Positions 24,817-32,356 of a DNA stretch of 64,000 bases are shown piece after piece (within the stretch, counting starts at the first letter, position 1; each line of letters opens with the position of its first letter). This stretch comes from an uncultured Collinsella sp. (GTDB taxonomy: Bacteria > Actinomycetota > Coriobacteriia > Coriobacteriales > Coriobacteriaceae): assembly GCA_947001705.1 (NCBI GenBank), contig CAMQHT010000006.1, positions 1-64,000 of the forward strand, written 5' to 3'. The translations under genes and the position numbers were made by a program. Under the pieces are notes generated by a model, which was not told where the DNA came from, did no database searches, and worked only from the letters and a program-made list of their open reading frames with translations.

Positions 24817-24886
24817 CCCCGGCCTTTCCTTTCCCTATCGCTCACGCGCTTCGCGAGGGTCGCGCTAGGCAAAGGAAAGGCCGGGG
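24817..24886. repeat. long hairpin downstream of transaldolase copy 2
   Basis: CCCCGGCCTTTCCTTT (24817-24832) pairs perfectly with 24871-24886, enclosing a GC-rich inner stem. About 30 bp further on (near 24924-24942) the sequence repeats ~17 of the last nucleotides of the transaldolase gene (TTCCATATCCTGCCGT), as if a duplicated gene end flanked an inserted element. Confidence 0.7.
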
Positions 24887-24963
24887 CTGCCGACACGAAC
24901 TTGCCGGTAGGTTGGTGATAGGCTTCCATATCCTGCCGTGGACAAAGGTACCCCCGCCTGCGC

Positions 24964-25135
24964 CGTGCAAAATTGAGAGTATTCAGCAAGGTAAAGGCTT
25001 TTACCAGCTGGGTGAAGCATGGAACAGCCCCCGTTTTGGCTCTGATGACGCTAAAACGGGGGCTGTTTCTTGCTTTTTCGTCTCTGAGGGGCATCCGGAA
25101 CGGTGGAATTTGCAGAATACTCGCGATTTTGCACG
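24964..25135. repeat. 172-bp inverted-repeat element containing a terminator
   Basis: Outer arms of 21 nt (24964-24984 and 25115-25135) match at 19 positions in inverted orientation. Inside, AACAGCCCCCGTTTT (25023-25037) pairs perfectly with 25053-25067, followed by TCTTGCTTTTT, an effective terminator between convergent transaldolase copy 2 and tex. The layout resembles a small non-autonomous element. No gene is supported in 24786-25166. Confidence 0.75.
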
Positions 25136-25166
25136 TCGCGAGAGGGGGGACCCTTGCTTTGGCGGT

Positions 25167-27314
25167 TTACTTCCCCTGCACCATGGTGAGGGAGATCTTC
25201 TTGCGGTCGCGATCGACCTTTTCAACCCACACCTTGACCGTGTCACCGACGCGCACCACGTCGCTGGGGTGCTTGACGAAGCGGTTGGCCAGCTTGGAGA
25301 TGTGCACGAGGCCGTCCTGGTGCACGCCCACGTCGACGAAGGCGCCAAAGTCCACAACGTTGCGCACCGTGCCCTTGAGTTCCATGCCGGGCTCCAGGTC
25401 GTCGATCGAAAGCGCCGAGCGGCTAAAGACCACCTCGGGCGCGTCGTCGCGCGGGTCGCGGCCGGGCTTCTTGAGCTCGTTGACGATGTCGATGAGCGTT
25501 AAGGTGCCGCAGTCCAGGTCGCTTGCCAGCGCCGAGATGCTGCCCAGGCGGCGCTCGATATCGGGCACGCCGCCGCGGCTGAGCTCGCTTGCCGCAACGC
25601 CGGCGCGCTCCAGGACGGCCGTGGCCACCTCGTAGCTTTCGGGGTGGACGCTTGTCGCGTCGAGCGGGTTCTTGCCGCCGCTGATGCGCAGGAAACCTGC
25701 GGCGTTGAGGTACGCCTTGGGTCCCAGCTTGGGGACCTTCTTGAGCTGGCGGCGATCGGTAAAGGCGCCGTTTTCCTCGCGGTAGGCCACGATGTTTTTG
25801 GCTACGCTCGGCGTAATGCCCGACACGTAGCCCAGCAGGCTTGCGCTCGCGGTGTTGACGTCGACGCCCACACGGTTGACGACGTCTTCCACCACGTGGC
25901 CCAGGGTGCGCGAAAGCTCGGCCTGGTCAAGGTCGTGCTGGTACTGGCCAACGCCGATGGACTGGGGCGGAATCTTGACGAGCTCTGCCAGCGGGTCTTG
26001 CAGACGGCGGCCCAGGCTCATGGCGCCACGTACGGTGACGTCCAGGTCGGGATATTCCTGGCTGGCGAGCTCGGAGGCGGAGTACACCGACGCGCCGGCC
26101 TCGTTGACGATGGTGTAACGAAGGCTGGGCGCCTGCTCGGTAATGAACTCCGAGACGACTTCCTCGGTCTCGCGGCTGGCGGTGCCGTTGCCGATGACGA
26201 TGGTGTTGACGCCGTCCTTCTTGACGAGGCGGGCGAGCTCGCGCTTGGTGCCGGCGACGTCGTGGCGCGGCTTGGTGGGATAGACCACGCCGTGGTCGAG
26301 TAGCTTGCCGGTCTCGTCCATGACGGCGACCTTGCAGCCGGTGCGGTAGCCCGGATCGAGCGCGAGCACGCGGGCGCCGCGCACGGGGCGTGCCGAGAGC
26401 AGGCCTTCGAGATTCTTGGCAAAGACGTTGATGGCCTCGGTCTGGGCGCGGACGGTGAGTTTGGCGCGTGCCTCGCGCTCCAGCGAGGGGGCCATGAGGC
26501 GCTTGTAACCGTCAGCGATAGCGGCGTCAAAGACGGGCGCAAAGACGCCCTGGCGACGGGGCCAGCGGCTGCCGAGGCGCGCCGTGGCGGCGGCACCGTC
26601 GACGTTCACGCGTACGCGGAGCTTGCCCTCGCGCTCGCCGCGGTCGATAGCCAGCACGCGGTGGTTGGGGATGCGGCGCAGCGGTTCGTCATAGCTGTAG
26701 TACGGCTCGTAGGGGGTCTTCTCGGCGGGGTCGGTGGCCTCAACGACGATGTCGGCGGTGTTTTGCGTAAAGGCGCGCAGATCGGCGACGTTCTCGGGGT
26801 CCTCGGCCACCGTCTCGGCCACGATGTCGGCGGCGCCGGCGAGCGCCTTTTCGGGCGTGTCGAAGCCGGCCTCCTCGTTGACGTATGCCGCGGCGGCGTC
26901 GAGCGCGCTGCCCTTGGCCGAGGCCTGCATGATGATCATATTGGCGAGCGGCTCGAGTCCCGCCTCGCGGGCCTTCTGTGCTCGGGTCATGCGCTTTTTG
27001 CGGTAGGGTTTGTAGAGGTCCTCGACGCGCTGGAGCTGCGTGGCCTCGCGAATCTGCTGCTCAAGCTCGGGCGTGAGCTTGCCCTGCGCGTCGATGAGCA
27101 GGATGACGTCCTCTTTGCGCTGCTCAAGATTGCGCAGGTAGGACAGGCGCTCGTCGAGCGCGCGCAGGGCGACGTCATCCATGCCGCCGGTGGCCTCTTT
27201 ACGGTAGCGCGAGATAAAGGGGATGGTGTTGCCCTCGTCGATGAGCTTGACGGCTGCCTCGACGTTGGCGGCCTTAAGGTTGAGCTCGCGCGCGAGCTGG
27301 GCGATAAGATCCAT
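25167..27314 (-). CDS. tex: Tex-family S1 RNA-binding transcription accessory protein
   Basis: A 715-residue Tex protein. N-terminal helical region (MDLIAQLARELNL, then 'NTIPFISRYRKEATGGMDD') is the classic Tex opening. A YqgF-like RNase-H fold lies around residues 320-450 (LALDPGYRTGCKVAVMD), helix-hairpin-helix motifs around 480-560 (VNTASASLLGYVSGI), and the S1 domain at about 630-705 (GTVRNVVDFGAFVDVG). Tex binds nucleic acids and affects transcription and stress tolerance. Start ATG 27314 has AAGGAG upstream; an open frame continues to 27401 without family sequence. It is transcribed alone, converging on transaldolase copy 2. Confidence 0.93.
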   Translation of the reverse strand: MDLIAQLARELNLKAANVEAAVKLIDEGNTIPFISRYRKEATGGMDDVALRALDERLSYLRNLEQRKEDVILLIDAQGKLTPELEQQIREATQLQRVEDLYKPYRKKRMTRAQKAREAGLEPLANMIIMQASAKGSALDAAAAYVNEEAGFDTPEKALAGAADIVAETVAEDPENVADLRAFTQNTADIVVEATDPAEKTPYEPYYSYDEPLRRIPNHRVLAIDRGEREGKLRVRVNVDGAAATARLGSRWPRRQGVFAPVFDAAIADGYKRLMAPSLEREARAKLTVRAQTEAINVFAKNLEGLLSARPVRGARVLALDPGYRTGCKVAVMDETGKLLDHGVVYPTKPRHDVAGTKRELARLVKKDGVNTIVIGNGTASRETEEVVSEFITEQAPSLRYTIVNEAGASVYSASELASQEYPDLDVTVRGAMSLGRRLQDPLAELVKIPPQSIGVGQYQHDLDQAELSRTLGHVVEDVVNRVGVDVNTASASLLGYVSGITPSVAKNIVAYREENGAFTDRRQLKKVPKLGPKAYLNAAGFLRISGGKNPLDATSVHPESYEVATAVLERAGVAASELSRGGVPDIERRLGSISALASDLDCGTLTLIDIVNELKKPGRDPRDDAPEVVFSRSALSIDDLEPGMELKGTVRNVVDFGAFVDVGVHQDGLVHISKLANRFVKHPSDVVRVGDTVKVWVEKVDRDRKKISLTMVQGK

Positions 27315-27401
27315 GGGACTCCTTGCGTTTAAGGTGCGTTTGCAGCACAGAGCTACCAAGGATACCACCCGTCCCAAAAGACTGTTTTGGGGCCGCGCCA
27401 T

Positions 27402-27551
27402 GAAAGCGGCCTATCTACTACGTTTGAACCGTGTGGGTCGACCATCCCCCGGTTTTCCGAAAAGTGGCAAGCCGTTTACCTGCGGTTTTTATTCCGCGAA
27501 ATTTGGCATGGTTGAGGGCGATCGGTTAAACGTAGTAGATAGGCCGCTTTC
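27402..27551. repeat. 150-bp element with perfect 24-bp terminal inverted repeats
   Basis: GAAAGCGGCCTATCTACTAC extended by GTTT (27402-27425) is repeated exactly in inverted orientation at 27528-27551. The ~100 bp between the arms is non-coding. It lies upstream of tex and downstream of the dehydrogenase operon. The form is that of a MITE or of a very long hairpin. The remaining part of the 411-bp gap holds only the terminator at 27623. Confidence 0.8.
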
Positions 27552-27622
27552 GTGGCGAACGAATCAAGCTGAGGTGCAAAAAGGCCCCCATCTCAGAAAA
27601 ATCGTCAGCGAAGTAGCAAAAA

Positions 27623-27652
27623 GCCCCGCGGGCAGGAGGCTGCTCGCGGGGC
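27623..27652 (-). terminator. rho-independent terminator of the dehydrogenase/MFS operon
   Basis: On the minus strand GCCCCGCGAGCAG pairs with CTGCCCGCGGGGC around a 4-nt loop, followed by TTTTT (27618-27622). It lies ~75 nt after the Gfo/Idh stop. Confidence 0.85.
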
Positions 27653-27725
27653 AAAGAAGAGGGGCTTATTTGTGGCGGACCGAGGGGCTCGGCATGGGGT
27701 TTCTGTCGCGGCCGCTCTTAAGGCG

Positions 27726-28766
27726 TTACAGCTCGACGAGCTGGCCGGTCTCGGCGGCCTCCTTGACGGCGTTGAGAAGCGTGAGCGTCTTGACGTTGTC
27801 GGCCGGCGTCACGACGGGCTCGACCTCGCGGCGGACGACCTTCACAAAGTGCTTGAGCTGCATCTTGTGGGGAAGCGCCGGGTCGACGGCCGGAATCTCC
27901 ATCTGCAGCGGCTTGTGCCAGTTAGAGGCGCCGTCGTAGGAGAACTGGTGCAGGCGGGGCAGCGACAGGGCGCCCAAGGTTCCGCCGATAAAGTAGGCGT
28001 CAGCGTCGAAGGGGCGGTACTGCGGATCCTCGCGAGCGGTTGCCTCCCAGTTCCAGGGGCTGGCGGTGGCGTCGGAGATGGTCATGCTCGCGAGCGCGCC
28101 ATCGGCAAAGCGGACGTTGACCACGGCGGAGTCCTCGGTCTCAAAACCGCGGGCGGCGCTGGACTGCATGCCCTGGACGGCAACGGGCTCGCCCAACAGG
28201 TAGCGGAGCAGGTCGACGTCGTGCACCAGGTTGACCAGGATCGGGCCAGCACCCTTCTTGCGGCGCCACTCGACATCGAAGTACTCGTCGTTCTTATAGA
28301 TCATGTAGTGGAAGCTCGACACGGTGAGCTTGCCCAGCTCGCCGGACTCGATGATCTCCTTGGCCTTGTTGACGAAGGGGTTGTGGCGACGGTGCTGACC
28401 CACGAGCACGGGCACACCGGCGGTCTCGGCCTCGGCGGCGAAGGCCTGGGCATCCTCAAGATCGTTGGAGATCGGCTTTTCGACCAGCGGCACGATGTTG
28501 CGCTTGATGGCCTCGCGAGCAACGCCCAGGTGCAGGTCGTTGGGGGTGGCGATGATGACGGCCTCGGGCTTGACCTCGTCCATCATCTGGGCGGGATCGG
28601 TAAAGAACGGCACGCCGGCGGCCTCGGCCGTGGCGCGGGCGCCCTCAAAGGCGTCGGCGATGGCGACGAGCTCGGCCTCGGGCTCCTCGGTGACAAAGCG
28701 GATGTGGTTGCGGCCCATGGCGCCGGCGCCGATGACGGCAATGCGGACGGGGTTGAGCTCAGACAT
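27726..28766 (-). CDS. Gfo/Idh/MocA-family NAD(P)-dependent oxidoreductase
   Basis: A 346-residue dehydrogenase. The nucleotide-binding fold is at the N-terminus (VIGAGAMGRNH), the conserved VEKPIS Lys motif is near residue 95, and 'NLVHDVDLLRYLLG' near residue 180 carries the His-Asp pair of the family active site. Members oxidise sugars, polyols or inositols. It follows an OFA-type MFS permease gene and an SDR gene in the same orientation, so the three probably take up and oxidise one carbohydrate or sugar acid. Start ATG 28766 has AAGGAG upstream. Confidence 0.88.
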   Translation of the reverse strand: MSELNPVRIAVIGAGAMGRNHIRFVTEEPEAELVAIADAFEGARATAEAAGVPFFTDPAQMMDEVKPEAVIIATPNDLHLGVAREAIKRNIVPLVEKPISNDLEDAQAFAAEAETAGVPVLVGQHRRHNPFVNKAKEIIESGELGKLTVSSFHYMIYKNDEYFDVEWRRKKGAGPILVNLVHDVDLLRYLLGEPVAVQGMQSSAARGFETEDSAVVNVRFADGALASMTISDATASPWNWEATAREDPQYRPFDADAYFIGGTLGALSLPRLHQFSYDGASNWHKPLQMEIPAVDPALPHKMQLKHFVKVVRREVEPVVTPADNVKTLTLLNAVKEAAETGQLVEL

Positions 28767-28794
28767 TTCGACTCCTTAATGCTGGTGGCTGGCG

Positions 28795-28827
28795 AATGTG
28801 GCAAAGGGACTGTCCCTTTGCCACATT
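28795..28827. repeat. dispersed hairpin (GACAAAGGG family) between operon genes
   Basis: AATGTGGCAAAGGGA (28795-28809) pairs perfectly with TCCCTTTGCCACATT (28813-28827), with a 3-nt loop. It falls between the MFS and Gfo/Idh genes and could reduce read-through or stabilise an mRNA end. Confidence 0.8.
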
Positions 28828-28834
28828 GGTATAA

Positions 28835-30091
28835 CTAGGCGGACTTCTTCTTGCTGTCGGAGACCATCATGTAGACGGTGAGTACGACGGCGATGGCGGC
28901 AATCACGATGGCGCCGTAGAAGGACTGCTGGTAGGCGGCGCTGCCGGCCTCGGCGTGATATAGCACGGCGGTGATGGGCTGGCTGATCCAGGTAGAAGCG
29001 GCGTAGCCCAAGAACATGATGCCGTAGTTGACGCCGATGTTGCTGGTACCAAAGGCGCCACCGGTGAGCGGCGGGTAGATGACGAGCAGGGCGCCAAAGC
29101 TAAAGCCGAGCAGGGCGAGCGCCACAAAGAACATGCTCTGCGAAAAGCTCATCGACATGATGACGAGCGCGACGATGGTGACGACAAGACTGATGAGCAG
29201 CGACTTGTAGGCGCCGAGCTTATCGATGATCTGGCCAAAGGACAGACGGCCGACCAGGTTGGCGCAGGTGTTGACGGAGACCACCACACCGCCGAGGGCG
29301 ACGGCCGCGGCGCTCGTGGGGTCGGCGAAGAGCTGGACGGCGGCGATGGAGGCAACCTTGCCCACGAGCAGGGTGCCCGCGGTGGCGGCAAAGGCGAAGG
29401 TGACGATGAGGACCCAGAAGCGCGGGGTCTTGACCATCTCGCCCGGGGTGAGGTCACCAAAGGTGCCGGCATGTGCGCCGCCCTTGGGGGCCTCGAAGCC
29501 CTCGGGCAGCCAGCCGGCCTCGGGGGCCTTCAGGAACAGGGCGGAGGCGGCGATCGTCACAAAGAAGATGACGCCGAGCGCCTTAAGGGCGCCAAAGATG
29601 CCCAGGCTCGGGATGAGCAGCGAGGCGAGCACCGGGGACAGCACGGCGGGGCCGGCGGTCGAAGCAGCCAGGGTGATGCCGGAGGCGAGGCCCTTCTTGT
29701 CGATGAACCACTTTTGGCCGGTGGTGAGCGCGGGGTTGTAGCCCAGGCCGTTGCCGATGGCGGCGACGAGCGAGAACCACAGGTAGAACTGCCACGGCTC
29801 GGTGACGGTGCCGGACATGAACCAGCCCAGGCCGTAGCACACGGCGGCGGCGATCACGACGTTGCGGGGGCCGATCTTATCGGAGATGCGGCCGGCGAAG
29901 ATGCCCGTCACGGCCATGATGGTCTGAAAGACCGGGAAGGCCCAGGTGAGGGCGCTGGACCACTCGGGGTAGACGGCGAGCAGGTTCTTGCTCACGACGG
30001 AATACAGTGCGATGGAGCTAATGAAGAACATGGTGACGCACGCGGCGGAAAGCACGACGGCGCGACCCTTGTTGGAGTTGGTAGAAGCCAT
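28835..30091 (-). CDS. MFS transporter, oxalate/formate antiporter (OFA) type
   Basis: A 418-residue permease with 12 predicted membrane segments. OFA-like features include 'YPEWSSALTWAFPVFQTIMA' in the first periplasmic turn, GRISDKIGPRN (the MFS loop 2-3 motif), and 'GNGLGYNPALTTGQKWF'. OFA proteins move small organic anions, and many members have unknown substrates. ATG 30091 is preferred over the upstream in-frame start at 30133, because the N-terminus then begins a few residues before the first helix. It is flanked by SDR and Gfo/Idh dehydrogenase genes. Confidence 0.85.
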   Translation of the reverse strand: MASTNSNKGRAVVLSAACVTMFFISSIALYSVVSKNLLAVYPEWSSALTWAFPVFQTIMAVTGIFAGRISDKIGPRNVVIAAAVCYGLGWFMSGTVTEPWQFYLWFSLVAAIGNGLGYNPALTTGQKWFIDKKGLASGITLAASTAGPAVLSPVLASLLIPSLGIFGALKALGVIFFVTIAASALFLKAPEAGWLPEGFEAPKGGAHAGTFGDLTPGEMVKTPRFWVLIVTFAFAATAGTLLVGKVASIAAVQLFADPTSAAAVALGGVVVSVNTCANLVGRLSFGQIIDKLGAYKSLLISLVVTIVALVIMSMSFSQSMFFVALALLGFSFGALLVIYPPLTGGAFGTSNIGVNYGIMFLGYAASTWISQPITAVLYHAEAGSAAYQQSFYGAIVIAAIAVVLTVYMMVSDSKKKSA

Positions 30092-30157
30092 TGGACTCTT
30101 TCTAATCGATGCGGGGGGAGGGGCGGGCGTCACCGCGAGCCTCCCTGTCGGGCTGGT

Positions 30158-31039
30158 TTACTGGTCAGTCGGCTTTGCGACGCCGGACTCGTCGGACCAA
30201 AGCTCGACACCCTTGTTCTTGAGGTAGTTGTCGGCAAAGGCGCGGCGGCCGCCGGGCTTGGCGGTGAGGTCGCCCATCATATTGGAGAAACCGCCATCGA
30301 CCTTGATGGCGTCTCCGGTGGTAAAGTCCGAGCGCTTGGATGCCAGGAACATGACGGCGTTGGCGATATCGCTGACCTCGCCGATGCAGCGCGTGGCGAT
30401 AAGGCGGCTGCGGCTCTTTTCGACCTCGGGGTCGGCGTAAAAGCTCGCCGACATGGGGGTCTTGACAAAGCAGGGCTCGACGCAGTTGGAGCGCACGCCG
30501 TAGGGGCCCCACTCGGCAGCCAGCATCTTGGACATCATGTTGACGCCCGCCTTGGTGGAGCTGTACACGCCCGAGAACGTCTCGGGGGAGTGGCTGGCAA
30601 CGGTCGAGATGTGGACCAGGCGACCCTGGCCGGCCTTGATCATCTCGCGACCAAAGCGCTGCGAGGTGATGAAATAGCCGGTGAGGTTGACGTTGAGGAC
30701 TTCGTTCCAGTCGCTCAGCGGCAGGTCTTCCATGGCTGCAAAGCGCAGGATGCCGGCGGTGTTGACGAGAACGTCGACGCGGCCGAACTCGGCGATGGTG
30801 GCGTCGACGGCGGCCTGAACCTCGGCCTCGTCGCAGGCGTTCATCTTGTAGCCCTCGGCATGGATGCCAAACTCGGCGGCGAGGTCGGCGGCTGCGGCCT
30901 TGACCTTCTCCTCGTCTAGGTCGAGCAGGACGACGTTGGCGCCGTTGCGGGCGAACTCGCGGCAAATCTCGATACCCATACCGCCGAGTGCGCCGGTCAC
31001 GGCGCAGACATCGCCCTCGAGCTTAAGCCAATTGCTCAT
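30158..31039 (-). CDS. short-chain dehydrogenase/reductase (SDR)
   Basis: A 293-residue classical SDR. The cofactor motif is TGALGGMGIE near residue 15, DLD follows at the end of the second strand (favouring NAD(H)), and NTAGIL is the NAG-type motif. The catalytic triad is visible as S in ISTVASHS and Y...K in VYSSTKAG. A C-terminal extension of ~40 residues (RRAFADNYLKNKGVELW) is longer than usual. It is the first gene after the LysR-divergent promoter and leads the MFS-Gfo/Idh operon. The substrate is unknown; similarity to known Collinsella hydroxysteroid dehydrogenases is not evident. Confidence 0.87.
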   Translation of the reverse strand: MSNWLKLEGDVCAVTGALGGMGIEICREFARNGANVVLLDLDEEKVKAAAADLAAEFGIHAEGYKMNACDEAEVQAAVDATIAEFGRVDVLVNTAGILRFAAMEDLPLSDWNEVLNVNLTGYFITSQRFGREMIKAGQGRLVHISTVASHSPETFSGVYSSTKAGVNMMSKMLAAEWGPYGVRSNCVEPCFVKTPMSASFYADPEVEKSRSRLIATRCIGEVSDIANAVMFLASKRSDFTTGDAIKVDGGFSNMMGDLTAKPGGRRAFADNYLKNKGVELWSDESGVAKPTDQ

Positions 31040-31272
31040 AGGAACTTCCCTTCTTGTGCCTCCCGGTGGGTCGCTCCCATTAACCGACCCACGTGGTTTT
31101 CGCTGGTTATCGTATGCTTTGCATTTGTGCAGGTGAATTGCATATTTGTTAGAATGGCGTAAACCTCTGGTTTATAGCCAGCAAGACAATTTGTCCTTAA
31201 TTGAGTGCGTGACCTGCCAAAACAACCTCCTTCGGCAGCGCATGGTCATACCTCTGGAAACGGGAGATTGAC
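31040..31272. promoter_or_regulatory. divergent promoter region, SDR operon and LysR gene
   Basis: The 233-bp gap is AT-rich in its middle. AAACC-TCT-GGTTT (31161-31173) is an inverted repeat and a candidate LysR-family site. TAGAAT (31150-31155) is a -10-like box for the LysR gene. The divergent layout is classical for LysR control of the neighbouring operon. Confidence 0.45.
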
Positions 31273-32151
31273 GTGTACGATCGACGACTCGAGGCCATAA
31301 CGACCGCCGCGGAGCTGGGAAGCTTCTCGCGTGCGGCGGCAAAATTGCGCGTGTCGACCCCGGCGCTCGTCAAACAGGTGTCGGGCTTTGAGGCCGAATT
31401 TGGCATCACGCTGTTCGAGCGCTCGCATTCGGGCGTCAAGGTGACGCCGGCGGGGGCGCTTCTGATGGACGACGCGCGCTCGATCATGCGCCAGTCCGAG
31501 GACGCCCTGCGCCGCGCCCGACGCGCAGCAGGCGATGGCGGCGCCGTGCGCCTGGGCGTGTCGATGATGTGCCCGGGGCGCCAGACGCTGTCGATGTGGA
31601 CGGGCATCCACGAGCTGGAGCCATCGCTGCGTTTTGAGATTGTGCCGGTGCCTGACCTCTATGACGAGCGCGTGACCGTCATGCGCAGCCTGGGCCGCGA
31701 GGTGGATGTGGTGCAGTCGAGTTTTTCGACCCCGCGCTGGGGCGACGCCTGCCAAAAGCTCCGCATCGTCAACGTGCCGTTTTATATCGACGTGCCGCGC
31801 ACAAGCCGGCTCGCGCGCAAGACGCGCATTACGGTCGCCGACTTGGAGGGCATGCGCCTGCGCGTGCTCCGCCACGGCAACGACGCCATGGACAGCCTGC
31901 GTATCGACCTTTTGGCCGATGGCGGCATGGACGTGATCGACGTGGACAGCTTTGACTTTGCGCTCTTTAACGAGGCCGAGGAAAAGGGCGACGCGGTGCT
32001 CACCTGCGGAGCGTGGTCAGGCGTGCACCCGGCCTTTGTGGGCGTGCCATTCCTGTGCGGCCGCGAGGTGCCGGTCTTTCTGCACTACCCGCTCGAGCCC
32101 ACCCTCCAAGTCCAAAAATTCGTCAACGCCATGGCCCAACTCCTCAAGTAG
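31273..32151 (+). CDS. LysR-family transcriptional regulator
   Basis: A 292-residue regulator. The winged HTH is at residues ~3-60 ('AAELGSFSRAAAKLRVSTPA' is the recognition region) and a periplasmic-binding-protein-like effector domain spans ~90-290. Start is GTG 31273 after GGGAGA. It is divergent from the SDR-MFS-Gfo/Idh operon, which it probably controls, with the transported compound or its oxidation product as co-inducer (inference). Confidence 0.87.
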   Translation: MYDRRLEAITTAAELGSFSRAAAKLRVSTPALVKQVSGFEAEFGITLFERSHSGVKVTPAGALLMDDARSIMRQSEDALRRARRAAGDGGAVRLGVSMMCPGRQTLSMWTGIHELEPSLRFEIVPVPDLYDERVTVMRSLGREVDVVQSSFSTPRWGDACQKLRIVNVPFYIDVPRTSRLARKTRITVADLEGMRLRVLRHGNDAMDSLRIDLLADGGMDVIDVDSFDFALFNEAEEKGDAVLTCGAWSGVHPAFVGVPFLCGREVPVFLHYPLEPTLQVQKFVNAMAQLLK

Positions 32152-32162
32152 CTTACACAAAA

Positions 32163-32202
32163 CGAGGCCCTGGCCAAACGGCCAGGGCCTCACTAACTTT
32201 TA
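32163..32202. terminator. bidirectional terminator after the LysR gene
   Basis: GAGGCCCTGGCC pairs perfectly with GGCCAGGGCCTC around the loop AAAC, with CTTTTATT after it and AAAA before it. Confidence 0.85.
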
Positions 32203-32234
32203 TTCCGTTTTAAATGACGGGCTAATCGCGTACA

Positions 32235-32342
32235 GGAGGGTGCCCCGGGGACGGGCGGGGTATTTCCTCCGCGCGCAGTTTCGCAGCGCAGCGAGAATGT
32301 TTGAGCACGGAGGAATTACCCCGCCGCCCCGGGGAACCCTCC
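32235..32342. repeat. 108-bp element with long imperfect inverted repeats
   Basis: Arms 32235-32271 and 32308-32342 form a ~35-bp stem with four differences; they start GGAGGGTGCCCCGGGG and end TTCCTCCG. The GGGAGGG/CCCGGG composition resembles the arms at 7569 and 7668. It lies between convergent LysR and ABC exporter genes, 15 nt before the exporter stop. Confidence 0.75.
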
Positions 32343-32356
32343 GTCAGTAACCGGTC

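Noticed and set aside
30158..31039. Bile-acid hydroxysteroid dehydrogenase identity for the SDR gene, suggested by the likely organism
   Set aside because: The sequence does not show the N-terminal or C-terminal features I recall for Collinsella 7-beta-HSDH, and many SDR substrates are possible.
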